Source: Devosia algicola
GTDB lineage: Bacteria > Pseudomonadota > Alphaproteobacteria > Rhizobiales > Devosiaceae
Length of the DNA: 64,000 nt
Assembly (NCBI RefSeq): GCF_028816455.1
Contig: NZ_CP118246.1
Location: forward strand, 868,001 to 932,000
Reading direction: 5' to 3'
Under the pieces are notes generated by a model. The model was given only the letters and a program-made list of their open reading frames with translations, did no database searches and was not told the origin of the DNA. The translations under genes were made by a program, and so were the position numbers. Below, one piece after another: positions 40,388 through 51,697 of this stretch (positions are counted from its first letter, which is position 1; every line of letters starts with the position of its first letter).

Positions 40388-41611
40388 TCAGCGCTGCTTG
40401 GCGCCGACCAGCCAGTCATCGATGACGGCCGTCAACGCCTCGTTGAGTTCGTCGTCCTCGATCGGATCAAGAACTTCCTCAAGAAAGCCGCGCACCAGCA
40501 TGGTCTCGGCCTCGGGCTTCGAAATACCCCGACTCATCAAATAGAACATCGAATCAGCGTCCAACTCGCCGCAGGTCGAACCATGACCGCAAACGACGTC
40601 ATCGGCATAAATTTCCAGTTCGGGTTTGGACAAAATTTCGGCCTGATCCGATAGCATCAAACCCTGCATCATCATCTTGGCGTCGGTCTTTTGTGCGTCC
40701 CGCGCCACCACGATTTTACCCTGAAACACGCCCTTCGAGCGCCCTCGCCCGACTTGCTTGAACATTTCCTGGCTGGTGGTGTTGGGCACCCCATGATTGA
40801 CGTCGAGCGTGAAATCAAGGTGCTGGCCATCGCCGACCAGATTCAACCCGCCAAAATCACCATGGGCGCCCTCGCCTGCAAATCGGGCAAATATCTGGGT
40901 GCGCGCCAGCGCTGATCCGGCGTGAATTGCCAACGTGCGCAGCTTGGCGCCCTCGGCCAAAACATACTCATTGGTGGCGAAGTGGGTTACCCCATCGCCA
41001 GAAAGATCGACGGTAATGTGGGTTACCGTGGCGTTGCGCCCCACCGCGATATAGCTGGCATTGTTGGTGACATGGGCCTCGCTGGATCCCGAATAGGTCT
41101 CGAGAATCGTCGCTGAACCATTATCCGCCACAAATATCCGTGCCGAACTGGCCGAATGCGCCGCAGCGCCCTCGGTGCGGCGATCAATCTGGATAATGGG
41201 ATCAACACTGCCTTCAAGCGTCAGGCTGAGACTCTTTTTCGCCAAAGCCGAATTGAGCCGCACCAACACATCATCATGGGCACTCAGCGCTGCCCCATCG
41301 GACGTGCCGACAATAACGCCCGCAGGCGCAGTCGTGCCCGGGTGCGGCACGCCGTTGGCGATAAGCAACTGGTAGGCACCGGCCACCCGAAGCGCCGGCG
41401 CACTGGCCGAATTCGCCGCCTCCACCAGTGGCGGCACGGCCTTCAGCAACATTTTGAGGTCAGTATAATGATAACTTTCGACCCGCCGCGTCGGCAGCCC
41501 GGTAACATTCAAACGTTCGGCCTGGGCGCCATCACCAGCATCTCGCAGCTGTGCGATCAGCGTTTCTTCGGCTGCATTCAGCCGTACTGGCATTTTTGAC
41601 TTCAACATCAT
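40388..41611 (-). CDS. sufD: SufD, Fe-S scaffold subunit
   Basis: 407-residue partner of SufB in the SufBC2D scaffold. The beta-helix core has NHGVPNTTSQEMFKQVGRGR and GVFQGKIVVARDAQKTDAKM, with the SufB/SufD motif CGHGSTCGELDADSMFYLMSRG near 355 containing the conserved His/Cys region. The start overlaps the sufC stop by ATGA. The frame is intact. Confidence 0.94.
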   Translation of the reverse strand: MMLKSKMPVRLNAAEETLIAQLRDAGDGAQAERLNVTGLPTRRVESYHYTDLKMLLKAVPPLVEAANSASAPALRVAGAYQLLIANGVPHPGTTAPAGVIVGTSDGAALSAHDDVLVRLNSALAKKSLSLTLEGSVDPIIQIDRRTEGAAAHSASSARIFVADNGSATILETYSGSSEAHVTNNASYIAVGRNATVTHITVDLSGDGVTHFATNEYVLAEGAKLRTLAIHAGSALARTQIFARFAGEGAHGDFGGLNLVGDGQHLDFTLDVNHGVPNTTSQEMFKQVGRGRSKGVFQGKIVVARDAQKTDAKMMMQGLMLSDQAEILSKPELEIYADDVVCGHGSTCGELDADSMFYLMSRGISKPEAETMLVRGFLEEVLDPIEDDELNEALTAVIDDWLVGAKQR

Positions 41612-42369
41612 GCAGGCTCGCTGTCAAAATCGGCGTAACCCTTGGCTTCCAACTGCAGCGCCAGCGACTTGTCGCCGCTTTCCACTATCCGGCCATCGGA
41701 GAACACATGCACGACATCGGGCACGATGTGATTGAGCAGGCGCTGATAGTGCGTGATCACCAGCATTGAACGCTGCGCGGTCCGCAAACCATTGACACCC
41801 TTGGCGACAACCTGAAGTGCGTCGATGTCCAGCCCGCTGTCGGTTTCGTCCAGAATGCACATTTTTGGCGCCAGCAACGCCATTTGCAACACTTCCGCGC
41901 GCTTCTTCTCACCGCCCGAAAACCCGACATTAAGTGGACGCTTCAGCATCGACGCATCAATATTGAGTGTCGCACCGGCCTCTTTGACAGCCCGCATGAA
42001 ATCGGGCGTTGACAGCTCACCCTCGCCACGCGACTTGCGTTGCGCGTTCATTGCCGCCTTGAGAAACGTCATCGTCGAGACACCGGGAATTTCGATTGGA
42101 TATTGAAACGCCAGGAACAGACCAGCGGCAGCGCGCTCGTCCGGTTCCATCGCCAACAGGTCCACCCCGTCGAGCAACACCTCGCCCTCGGTGATCTCAT
42201 AGTCGTCCTTGCCGGCCAAAACATAGCTCAGCGTTGATTTGCCCGAACCATTGCGGCCCATGACCGCATGAAGCTCACCCGCCGGGATGCTCAGATTGAC
42301 GCCTTTAAGAATTTCGCGATCTTCAATCCGCGCATGCAGGTTGCGGATTTCGAGAATTGGATTTGCCAT
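41608..42369 (-). CDS. sufC: SufC, Fe-S assembly ATPase
   Basis: 253-residue ABC-type ATPase that powers the SufBCD scaffold. Walker A is GRNGSGKST near residue 36; the signature is FSGGEKKRAEVLQM near 146; Walker B is CILDETDSGLDIDAL. ATG 42369 (MANPILEI) was chosen; the in-frame extension to 42468 lies in the sufB-sufC spacer. The frame is intact. Confidence 0.95.
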   Translation of the reverse strand: MANPILEIRNLHARIEDREILKGVNLSIPAGELHAVMGRNGSGKSTLSYVLAGKDDYEITEGEVLLDGVDLLAMEPDERAAAGLFLAFQYPIEIPGVSTMTFLKAAMNAQRKSRGEGELSTPDFMRAVKEAGATLNIDASMLKRPLNVGFSGGEKKRAEVLQMALLAPKMCILDETDSGLDIDALQVVAKGVNGLRTAQRSMLVITHYQRLLNHIVPDVVHVFSDGRIVESGDKSLALQLEAKGYADFDSEPA

Positions 42370-42436
42370 TGATTGTCTCCGAATGGATAGCGGGGTCGCC
42401 AGAGGCGCCACCCGCACTTGAGTGATGTTGATGGGA

Positions 42437-43937
42437 TCAGCCGACGCTGCCTTCGAGCGAAATGGCAATGAGTTTTTGCGATTCGACCATGAATTCCATG
42501 GGCAGGTGCTGCAGCACGTCGCGCACGAAACCGTTGACGATCAGCGCAACCGCCGCTTCCCCGTCAAGGCCGCGCTGTTGGCAATAAAACATCTGATCAT
42601 CCGAAATCTTGGACGTCGTCGCTTCATGTTCAAACACCGCCGTCGCATTGCGGCTTTCAATATAGGGCACCGTGTGCGCCCCGCATTTGTCGCCGATCAG
42701 CAGGGAATCGCATTGGGTGAAATTTCGGGCGCCCTTGGCCTTGGCGTGCGCAGAAACCTGCCCACGATAGGTGTTGTCCGAAAACCCCGCCGCGATACCC
42801 TTGGCAATGATCCGGCTTGATGTGTTCTTGCCCAGATGGATCATTTTAGTGCCGCTATCGACCTGCTGATAGCCGTTCGAAATTGCAATCGAATAGAACT
42901 CGCCGCGCGAATTATCGCCCCGCAAGATGCAGCTTGGATATTTCCAAGTGATTGCTGAACCGGTTTCAACCTGCGTCCAAGAAATCTTGGAATTGTCGCC
43001 ACGGCAATCGCCGCGCTTGGTCACGAAATTATAGATGCCGCCCTTGCCATCCTTGTCGCCGGGATACCAGTTCTGCACCGTAGAATATTTGATCTCGGCA
43101 TTCTCCAGTGCCACCAGTTCAACCACTGCGGCATGCAACTGGCTTTCATCGCGCATCGGGGCCGTGCAGCCCTCGAGATAACTCACATAGCTGTCGTCCT
43201 CGGCAATGATCAGCGTCCGCTCAAATTGCCCGGTCTTTTTCTCGTTGATGCGGAAATAGGTCGACAACTCCATCGGGCAGCGCACGCCCTTTGGGATGTA
43301 AACGAACGATCCGTCGGTAAACACCGCACTGTTGAGCGTGGCATAATAATTGTCAGTAACAGGAACGACCGACCCGAGATATTTTTGGACCAGTTCCGCA
43401 TGTTCGCGAATTGCTTCCGAAATCGAGCAGAATATGATGCCAACCTTGGCCAATTCTTCCCGAAACGTCGTCACGACAGATACCGAATCCATCACCGCAT
43501 CCACGGCCACGTTGGGCCGTTCGACACCGGCAAGGATTTCGCGTTCCTTAAGAGGAATGCCCAGCTTGTCATACATCGCCAACAATTCCGGATCGACTTC
43601 ATCCAGGCTTGTCGGGGCCGGCGTCGACTTGGGCGCGGCGTAAAAATACATATCCTGGAAGTCGAGCCTGCGGATAGTGCACCTTGGCCCATGCTGGCTC
43701 ATCCATCGTCAACCAGCGCCGATACGCGTCAAGCCGCCAATCCAGCATCCATTGCGGCTCGTTCTTTTTGGCCGAAATGAACCGGACAATGTCTTCGGAA
43801 AGCCCCTGCGGCGCCATGTCGGATTCGATATCGGTCGAAAATCCATACTTGTACTTGTCGACGTCAAGCGAGCGCACCTGATCAACGGTTTCCCGATCAA
43901 TATTTTCCTTAAGCGTCGGAATATCGAGCGCAGACAT
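42437..43937 (-). CDS. sufB: SufB, Fe-S scaffold subunit (one frameshift)
   Basis: Main scaffold subunit on which Fe-S clusters are built. It has [60 protein letters not shown] and the C-terminal [20 protein letters not shown]. The frame breaks at plus-strand GAGCCTG (43664-43670); restored, it reads [20 protein letters not shown], giving 499 residues. GGAG lies eight bases before ATG 43937. It is 69 bases after the upstream cysteine desulfurase gene. Confidence 0.95.
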
Positions 43938-44005
43938 CATTAATTCTCCTATTACCACCGGCGTTTCAAGGACGCCTTAGGTTGCAAATTTCGTCTCAGG
44001 CGACC

Positions 44006-45151
44006 TTACGCCGCCCGATGGCGCTGACGCATCAGCACTGTTTCATATCCCGCCAATAATGCGGCAACCTCGTCCGCGGTCGAATTCCATCCCAGACTGA
44101 CCCGCAGCGCGCAGTCGGCAAGTTCGGGCTCAACGCCCATCGCTGACAGCACATGGCTGCGCCCCACTTTGCCCGACGAACATGCCGAGCCTGATGACAC
44201 CGAAATGCCGAGCAAATCCAGTCCCATCATCGCCACTGCACTACTCATTCCCGGCACGGCGAAATTGATGACATTACCCACCCGCTCCGCCTTGGCCCCG
44301 AATACACTAAGATCCGAAGCCAATTGCCGCAAACCAGCGTCAATGTTCTGCACCAGCACACCGACATCAGCGCGCTGATAATGCTCGCGAAAGGCGGCGG
44401 CCGCCGCACCAAAGCCCGCGAGTATCGCTGCTGACTGGGTGCCGCCACGACGCCCCTGTTCTTGCCCGCCACCGGGTATCAGGTGCACCTTGTCTGCATG
44501 GCTTTTCATCAGCAAAGCACCAACACCGGCGGTCGCGCCGATCTTGTGACCGCTTATCGCCATCATATCGGATGCGCTTGCGGCAAATTCTAGGTCCAGC
44601 TTGCCAAACGCCTGTACAGCATCGACAAAAAGATAATGCGGTGACGCCCCAACCAGCGCGTTGATCGCGGCCATCGGCTGAACGACGCCGGTTTCATTAT
44701 TGACCCAATGCACACCAACCAGCGCTTTCGCCCCCGCGTCGTCAGCGCGCCGCAAGGCATCGGCCAGTGCATCCACCTTGATAACGCCATCGCCATCGAG
44801 ACCGATTTTATCAATCGGCAAACCGCTGGCATCGGCAGCACTCAGGCTGGCAGAATGTTCACCCTCTGACACAATAATGCGCTGCACCGGTAGCGCCGCT
44901 GCCCCACCGACAATGGCTTGGGTAATTGCTTCACTTGCCGAACCGGTAAAGACCGTTTGCGAGCGTTCTGCACCAGCAAGCAGCGCCACCTGATCGCGCG
45001 CCGTTTCGACCAGATTGCGCAACTGACGACCATGGCCATGAACCGACGAGGGATTGCCGGTCCACGCCAATGCACCGACCAGCGCAGTCCGCACCTCGGG
45101 CAGGAGCGGTGCGGCAGCATTATGATCAAGATAGATCGCCGGTTTGGCCAT
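44006..45151 (-). CDS. Cysteine desulfurase, NifS/IscS type (group I)
   Basis: 381-residue PLP-dependent desulfurase heading the suf operon. Present are MAKPAIYLDHNAAAPLLPEV, the cofactor region VGVHWVNNETGVVQP, the PLP lysine in MMAISGHKIGATAG near 193, and the long flexible Cys loop SSGSACSSGKVGRSHVLSAM near 312 that marks group I enzymes. A second desulfurase (SufS, group II) lies in the same operon. ATG 45151 was chosen; upstream in-frame codons to 45334 form an untranslated leader. The frame is intact. Confidence 0.93.
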   Translation of the reverse strand: MAKPAIYLDHNAAAPLLPEVRTALVGALAWTGNPSSVHGHGRQLRNLVETARDQVALLAGAERSQTVFTGSASEAITQAIVGGAAALPVQRIIVSEGEHSASLSAADASGLPIDKIGLDGDGVIKVDALADALRRADDAGAKALVGVHWVNNETGVVQPMAAINALVGASPHYLFVDAVQAFGKLDLEFAASASDMMAISGHKIGATAGVGALLMKSHADKVHLIPGGGQEQGRRGGTQSAAILAGFGAAAAAFREHYQRADVGVLVQNIDAGLRQLASDLSVFGAKAERVGNVINFAVPGMSSAVAMMGLDLLGISVSSGSACSSGKVGRSHVLSAMGVEPELADCALRVSLGWNSTADEVAALLAGYETVLMRQRHRAA

Positions 45152-45334
45152 AATCAGGCATCCATGGCGCCCATGCGCCGTTGAAAATTGCCCTTTGGAC
45201 GCAATCGCGTCGACCTCGGGACAAACACTTCTTGAATTCCGAGGCCCACTTTCATTACAAGGGGCGCACTTATTAGGCCGTCTCGCGGCCTGAAAACCTG
45301 TTTCGAACAATTCTAAACTGGTTTTTCGACCCAT

Positions 45335-45363
45335 GTTTTAGGCAGCGAAGTGCGCTTAGTCAA
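45335..45363 (-). promoter_or_regulatory. Candidate promoter of the suf operon
   Basis: Minus-strand TTGACT (45358-45363) and TAAAAC (45335-45340) are separated by exactly 17 bases. This would give a leader of about 175 nt before the first desulfurase gene, containing a 6-bp hairpin AGGCCG / CGGCCT. Iron-dependent control is expected from the pathway, but I could not identify a specific operator. Confidence 0.5.
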
Positions 45364-45432
45364 GCCGCTTCGCCTGTCTTTCGGGCCGTCATAACCACAC
45401 CAACAGAGCCACATCGGCCCCGGAAGAAACAC

Positions 45433-46095
45433 ATGCCAGAAGTCATTTTCAACGGCCCCGAGGGGCGTCTTGAAGGTCGCTACCAGCCCGGTAAGGAACC
45501 AAATGCTCCTATCGCCATCGTGCTGCACCCCCATCCCGAATTTGGCGGCACAATGAACAACCAGATTGTCTACAATCTGTTTTACATGTTCGTTGAACGC
45601 GGTTTTTCCGTTTTGCGCTTCAATTCGCGTGGCGTGGGGCGTTCGCAAGGTTTGTTTGACCATGGCGTCGGCGAGCTTTCCGACGCGGCGGCGGCCCTCG
45701 ATTGGCTACAGGCGATCAATCGCGAAAGTCGTGGGTGCTGGATTGCCGGATTTTCATTTGGCGCCTGGATTGGCATGCAATTGCTGATGCGCCGCCCAGA
45801 AGTCGAGGGCTTCATTTCAGTGGCCCCGCCCGAAAACCTCTATGACTTTTCCTTCCTCGCCCCCTGCCCATCCTCGGGCCTGATTATTCACGGCGACAAG
45901 GATCGCGTCGCCCCGCCGACATCGGTGCAAAAGCTTGTGGACAAGCTGATGACCCAAAAAGGCATCACTATCGAGCAACAGATTGTCGACGGCGCCAATC
46001 ATTTCTTTGAAGGCAAGATCGACGAATTGACCGAGCGGAGCGCCGAATATCTGGATCGACGTCGCCAGGAAATTGCCGACGGCAAGGGCCGCTAG
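45433..46095 (+). CDS. Alpha/beta hydrolase
   Basis: 220-residue serine hydrolase of the short alpha/beta fold. HPHPEFGGTMNNQIV is near residue 35, the nucleophile elbow GFSFGAW near 99, the acid region HGDKDRVAPP near 152 and the catalytic His in GANHFFEGK near 183. Similar proteins in relatives are annotated only as hydrolases. The frame is intact. It is transcribed away from the suf operon and followed by tyrS after 38 bases. Confidence 0.9.
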   Translation: MPEVIFNGPEGRLEGRYQPGKEPNAPIAIVLHPHPEFGGTMNNQIVYNLFYMFVERGFSVLRFNSRGVGRSQGLFDHGVGELSDAAAALDWLQAINRESRGCWIAGFSFGAWIGMQLLMRRPEVEGFISVAPPENLYDFSFLAPCPSSGLIIHGDKDRVAPPTSVQKLVDKLMTQKGITIEQQIVDGANHFFEGKIDELTERSAEYLDRRRQEIADGKGR

Positions 46096-46133
46096 ACCGC
46101 GCCCACTTCTGAATACGAAATTTCGAGGCTTCC

Positions 46134-47379
46134 ATGTCCGAATTCAAATCTGAATTCATGCGCACCATGTTTGAGCGCGGCTTTATCCACCAGACATCGG
46201 ATAATGCCGGGCTCGATGAGCTATTGAGCACGGAAACGGTGACAGCCTATATCGGCTTTGATCCCACAGCGTCGAGCCTGCACGTCGGCAGCCTGATCCA
46301 AATCATGATGCTGCACTGGTTGCAAAAAACCGGTCACCGCGCGGTTGCCCTCATGGGTGGTGGCACCGGCATGGTGGGCGATCCTTCGTTTAAGGACGAA
46401 GCACGCAAACTCATGACCGCCGACACCATTCAATCCAATATCGATGGCATCAAGCAGGTGTTCGCCAACTATCTGGATTTTGGCGATGGTCCCAAAGATG
46501 CCCTGATGCTCAACAATGCTGAATGGTTGTTGCCGCTTAACTACCTCGAATTTCTGCGCGATTATGGCCAGCACTTTTCGGTCAATCGCATGCTGGCGTT
46601 CGACTCGGTCAAGCAGCGACTTGATCGCGAGCAGTCGCTGTCCTTTCTCGAATTCAACTACATGATCCTGCAGGCCTACGATTTCGTCGAGTTGAACAGG
46701 CGCTACGGCGTTCGCCTGCAAATGGGTGGTTCGGATCAATGGGGCAATATCATCAATGGCATCGATCTGGGCCACCGTACGGGTACGCCCCAGCTCTACG
46801 CATTGACCACGCCGCTGCTGACGACGGCATCTGGCGCAAAGATGGGCAAATCGCTCAATGGTGCCATCTGGCTGAACAAGGACCTGCTTTCTGCATATGA
46901 TTTCTGGCAGTTCTGGCGCAATGTCGATGACGCTGATGTCCTTCGCTTCCTGAAGGCTCTATACCACCCTGCCGTTAGACGAGATCGATCGCGTCGCGGG
47001 CGGCGACATCAACGAAGCCAAGAAGCGACTGGCAACCGAGGTCACAGCCATGCTGCATGGCCGCTCGGCCGCCGAAGAAGCGGCTGATACAGCGCGCTCG
47101 ACTTTTGAAACAGGTGCACTGGACCTGTCGCTGCACACCGTCACCCTTGGCCATGCCGACCTTGCCAATGGCATCGGCATTCAAGCCGCGCTGGTGCTTG
47201 CCGGACTGGCGGCATCGAATGGTGAGGCCCGGCGACACGTCAAATCCGGCGCCGTGCGGGTCAATGACGCCCTGATTGAGGACGAACGCCTCAATCTTGG
47301 CGACAATGCACTGTTACCCGAAGGCGTCGTCAAACTCTCGGTTGGCAAAAAACGGCACGCATTGCTAAAGCCGGTCTAG
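46134..47379 (+). CDS. tyrS: Tyrosyl-tRNA synthetase (one frameshift)
   Basis: Class I aminoacyl-tRNA synthetase. [19 protein letters not shown] carries the HIGH-like motif near residue 45; [20 protein letters not shown] is the Tyr-binding region near 198; [10 protein letters not shown] is the KMSKS loop. A C-terminal S4 RNA-binding domain (about 350-414) follows. The frame breaks at AAGGCTC (46953-46959); restored, it reads [19 protein letters not shown], joining both parts into 414 residues. Confidence 0.95.
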
Positions 47380-47401
47380 CCGGTACGCTGGACACCTCGC
47401 G

Positions 47402-50400
47402 CTATTCTGCGGCGCGAGGCTGTTCTTTTGCCCGGAACTCGAACAGTTCCCGGAACGCTCCCGGCACCAGCGCTGATAGTGGATTGATCCTGAATTTTGG
47501 ATTATCCAGCGGTCCCGTGACCGCGAACGTAACCCCCACCAGCCCCTCACCCTCGCGGCCGCCCAACAAGGGGCCAATCAGTGGAATTTTCTGAAAGGCG
47601 CTATTGAGACCGAATAGGGGTACATAGGTGCCGGTCAGGTCGTACTGGCGCTGATTGGTATAGATAAAGCCGCGCGCCGTGCCGCCAACCGTCGCACCAC
47701 TCAGGATCGCCTCCGTCACTTCCACCCGGTCCGAACGCCGAATGAACTTGACCTCGCCGCTATTGAAATCCAGGCGGTTCTGCTTGTCGATTGCCGCCCG
47801 TGAATCCTGATGGTTACCCAGGATCTGCGCCACATTGGCCTCGTCAACAATGGCAAAATTGCGCATCTGCAATTCGCCCGCCTGCGCATTTTGGTCGGTG
47901 ACGGTATTGAGAACCAGGCTGCCCTGCCCACCGGCCAGTTGCGAATAGACCCCCAACAAGCGCAGAATCGTTCCGGCATCGTTGAAGGCCACCAGCATGG
48001 TACGGCCTTCCGGCGTCGGATTTGTCGTAATCGAGATGGCGTTATTTTCACCGAACTGCGCCGTCAGACTGGCACGCCGCAGGTCCGAACCACGCAACAA
48101 CAAATTGGCGCTGAGATTGAAGGCCGTTGTGGCATAAGAGCCCAACGCACGATCCAATTTGATGTCGAGCGCCAACGTTTGTTTGAACTGGGTGGCTTCT
48201 ACGCCGCCGGTGCCCTCGCCCAGGCTGAAAAAGCGTTGCAATATCGGCTTCAAATCCAATTGTGCGCCGCGAATGCGCACATCATATCCGCTGCTGGTCG
48301 GCGTTAGAAAAACCTCGGCGCTGTCGCCATCGCTGAGCGCAAACTGAGTGAATTCAGCCGATTCGAGACCTTTCTTGGCGTCATACTTCAAAGTTCCGGC
48401 TAAATGTGTTTGCCCAAATGCCAGATCGACCTGACTCAACTCGGTCACATCTCCGTCCATTTTCACAACGGCGCGCAGCGTACCGGGTTCGCCTACTGCC
48501 TTGCTGATCGCCAGATCCTTGATCGTCAGCGCCGCATCCGTCAGGTCCACCGCCACCTGTATGGTGCCGTCCGGCATGGGCTGGGCGGCCCAGCGCGCCT
48601 GCCCTGACACATATTCCGATCCATCAAATCCCAGCGCCGCAAGGTCCTGGACGTCGACCACCGAGGCTAATTTGAACTGCGGATCGGAGTCAGGCGTACC
48701 CTCGACCGAAATGTCGGCCTTCATGCCGTCAATGTCAGCGGTGCCCGCCATTTGATAGCCATTCTGCGAGGCGCTGAATTTTATCGTGCCATTGTCAATC
48801 TTGCGCCCTTCAATCGGCACGGCGCTGGCAAAATCATCAATCGAGCCATTCAGCACATAATCAATTGTCATCGGCGTACCCGTCGCCTCATTGGCCAGCT
48901 TGATCGTTGTCACCATACCGACGTCAACCGCCCCGGCCAGGGCGTTCAGATCAACCGGCAACGCCAGTTTGTCGAGCGCCTCGGGTTGTTGTTCGCGTGT
49001 CAGCGCCACCAGCGCCGGAATTGTAGCGTCAATGTCTCCCGACACTTCGACGACACTTTCGTTGGGATCGGAATTATCCATGATCACGGCGGCATTGCCC
49101 ACCTTGATCGGTCCGCGATCCGTATCGAGCACGCCGCCATCCGCCGAAATCGTAATGTCGGAATCGCGCACCTGTAGCCGCATCTTGCCGTCGATGGCGA
49201 CCGCGTCCATGGCCGGGGTTGGCTTGACCGCAACGCCCGTTCCCACCATCTCGATCGACATCGAGTCCTTCGGTATCGGCTTTTCCTCGCCATCAAGCCC
49301 CAATGTGCCAACCGGAAAATTGAACTTGAGCGTGGCGGTATCAACCTTGCCCTGGGGCACATTGGCCACAAACCAGTCGCGGCTGTCGCTACCGGTCAGC
49401 GAGGGCCAGACCCGCTTGAGATCATCCGCACTGACCTGCTCACCCGCAATCGTCAGTTGAAGCCCCAGTCCGGCGCGCAACATGTCGACGCGCCCGGTGG
49501 TTTCAATTCTGGAATCGTCCTTGACCGCCAAGAGCCGATCGATCCCGACCGCCCCATAAAGTGGCGCCGACCAGCCTGAAAAATCAACGCTGGTGAAAGG
49601 CTTTGCTGGCGCTTCCATATCAGGCGGTTGAATGGCGACATCGCTGGCGTGCAGCGCTATGCCAAGCGTCGGGCCAAAGGTTTTGTCCAGTCCCATTACA
49701 AAAACGCCGGCCACGCGCGCCGCACTGTTCCCCACCTGCAAACTCGATTCCCCCAGCGAAAAGCGCGCATCGGCAGGCGACCAGTCAATATCCATGATCG
49801 AGCTGGCAATCGGAAAATAATCGTCCTTGATGCGCAGGTCGAGGCCGGTCAAATCGACCTTGAACTCGCCATTTTGTGGCTTGCCCGAGCCGGGGGCAAA
49901 CGTCACATCGACCGACAATGCGCCTGCCCCGCGAACCGCCAGCAGGCTGGCCGGATCGTCAAGAAACGGCAGCATTGACGAAAAATCTATATTGGTGACA
50001 TCCGCTTCGAGCCGTGCCGCCCCGTTTCCATCAAGTGTACGCTCGAGTGAGCCGAACATGGTGCGACCGCCCAGCGTCGCCGCAAAACTACCCGTGGCAC
50101 TGCCCTTGCCGGTGCCGGGCGAAATATTGAGCGACACTTTTTCCATGCGCCTGAACAGGCCATAGACCGAGTCAGTGGTATCAACGATACCATCCCTGAT
50201 CACCAGTTTTGAAAACCGCCCATGCGCTGCCTGCTCGACAATCTGGGCGACGCCTTGCTCCATCGCCTCGAGATTATAGATCAACCAGTCATTGTCCGAC
50301 CGAAGCCTTGAACCTGTTGCCGTCGGCAGCGGCCCGCCAAAATCGATTCCGTCGGTCGAAATATCGGCGGCGGGAAACGCGTCTGTCCCCTCAAGCACAC

Positions 50401-50904
50401 GCACGGTCGGCGGTCCGCCTGCTGGATCATCAACAACATCGAAACTGGCAAGGCGAGGCCCGAAAGATCCTGCACGATCTGCAGGTGCGGCGCCACCAGC
50501 GTAATCGTCGCACCAGGCTTCCCGAACAGCGCCCGTACCGGCGAAAAACCCACCTCCAGCGCACCGATTTCAACCCGCGCGCCACTATTGCTATCGGTCA
50601 GCAGTACCGGGCTGAACTGAACCACCGGCCAAATACCCGATTCAAGCGTCAGCGCCATGTCGCCCAACTGAAGCGTGCTGCTGGATGGAATCGTTGATGA
50701 AATGAGCGCCTGCACCGCGTCGCTGCCGAGGGGCAACTTGATCGGCGTCATCAGCAGCACGACATAGACGAGCAGCGACAATAGCGCCGGCAGCCCCAGC
50801 ACCCAGGCAACAATTCGCGCGGCGCGGGGCAACGGCGATGCGCGCCGAACCGATTGGCGTGGCGAGGGTGCCTTCGTGGCCTTGGCGATTGGTTTTACTT
50901 GCAT
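47402..50904 (-). CDS. Giant AsmA-like/DUF3971 envelope protein (one frameshift)
   Basis: About 1167-residue protein of the YhdP/AsmA-like group. It has one N-terminal membrane anchor (RIVAWVLGLPALLSLLVYVV near residue 35) and a very long beta-rich periplasmic body of repeated short strands. The DUF3971 region lies in the middle, and the C-terminal AsmA-like part includes GTARGFIYTNQRQYDLTGTY and VTFAVTGPLDNPKFRINPLS. Relatives are thought to move phospholipids to the outer membrane (established for YhdP/TamB; inferred here). The frame breaks near 50461-50463, most simply by one base lost from a G/C run, reading LSGPRLASFDVVDDPAGG when restored. Confidence 0.85.
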
Positions 50905-51130
50905 CCGGATAGGGATTCGCCGCGATCTTGGTCCCCTCCTGCCAGGTCCCGCCGACCTCGCACATCGCCAGACCAGCCCAATTCATCTGTGCCAATTGTT
51001 ACGGCATGAGCCGTCATATACTAACGAAAGCGCGGAATCACCGCCAACGTGCGCGTCTTGGCCAATCATACCGGCTGGAATATGGCGATACACGGTGAAA
51101 ACACTGTTACCAAAGCATAGGGAAGCGACA

Positions 51131-51619
51131 ATGCAAACACTAACCCCCGGCATGGCAGCGCCCGACTTCGCCCTGCCAACAGATCAAGGTACGGTTTTTC
51201 AGCTTTCCCGGCATCGTGGCCACACCGTCATCCTGTTTTTCTATCCCCAGGACGATACCGAGGGCTGCACTGTCGAAAACCAGGAATTTTCAGCACTCAA
51301 CGCCGAATTTGCGGCATTGGGAGCGACTTTGCTGGGCCTCTCGCCCGATGATGTCGCCAGCCATTGCGCCTTTCGCGACAAATATGGTTTGCAGGTACCC
51401 TTGGCGTCAGACCCGGACCACAAGGCCATCGGCCCATACAATATCTGGCGCCTCAAGAAAAACTACGGGCGCGAATATATGGGCATTGTGCGCACCACCA
51501 TCATCATTGGGCCCGATGGCACCATTGCCGACATCATTCCCGTCGCTCGGATAAAGGGACATGCAGCGCGTGTGCTTGCCCGGCTAAAGCAACTGATACC
51601 CGGCCCGCACACTGATTGA
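51131..51619 (+). CDS. Peroxiredoxin, BCP/PrxQ type
   Basis: 162-residue thiol peroxidase. The active-site loop is FFYPQDDTEGCTVENQEF, with the peroxidatic Cys near residue 46. The usual resolving Cys five residues later is replaced by Gln; another Cys lies near 82 (VASHCAFRDKYGL) and could serve instead. ATG 51131 with GGAAGCGAC upstream is clear. The frame is intact. Confidence 0.9.
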   Translation: MQTLTPGMAAPDFALPTDQGTVFQLSRHRGHTVILFFYPQDDTEGCTVENQEFSALNAEFAALGATLLGLSPDDVASHCAFRDKYGLQVPLASDPDHKAIGPYNIWRLKKNYGREYMGIVRTTIIIGPDGTIADIIPVARIKGHAARVLARLKQLIPGPHTD

Positions 51620-51697
51620 TCAACGCCGTTTACCTGCTTGTTAACCATACACAGTTACCGTTGATACACTATAGCACGAGTGTTCAGGGTGAGTTGT

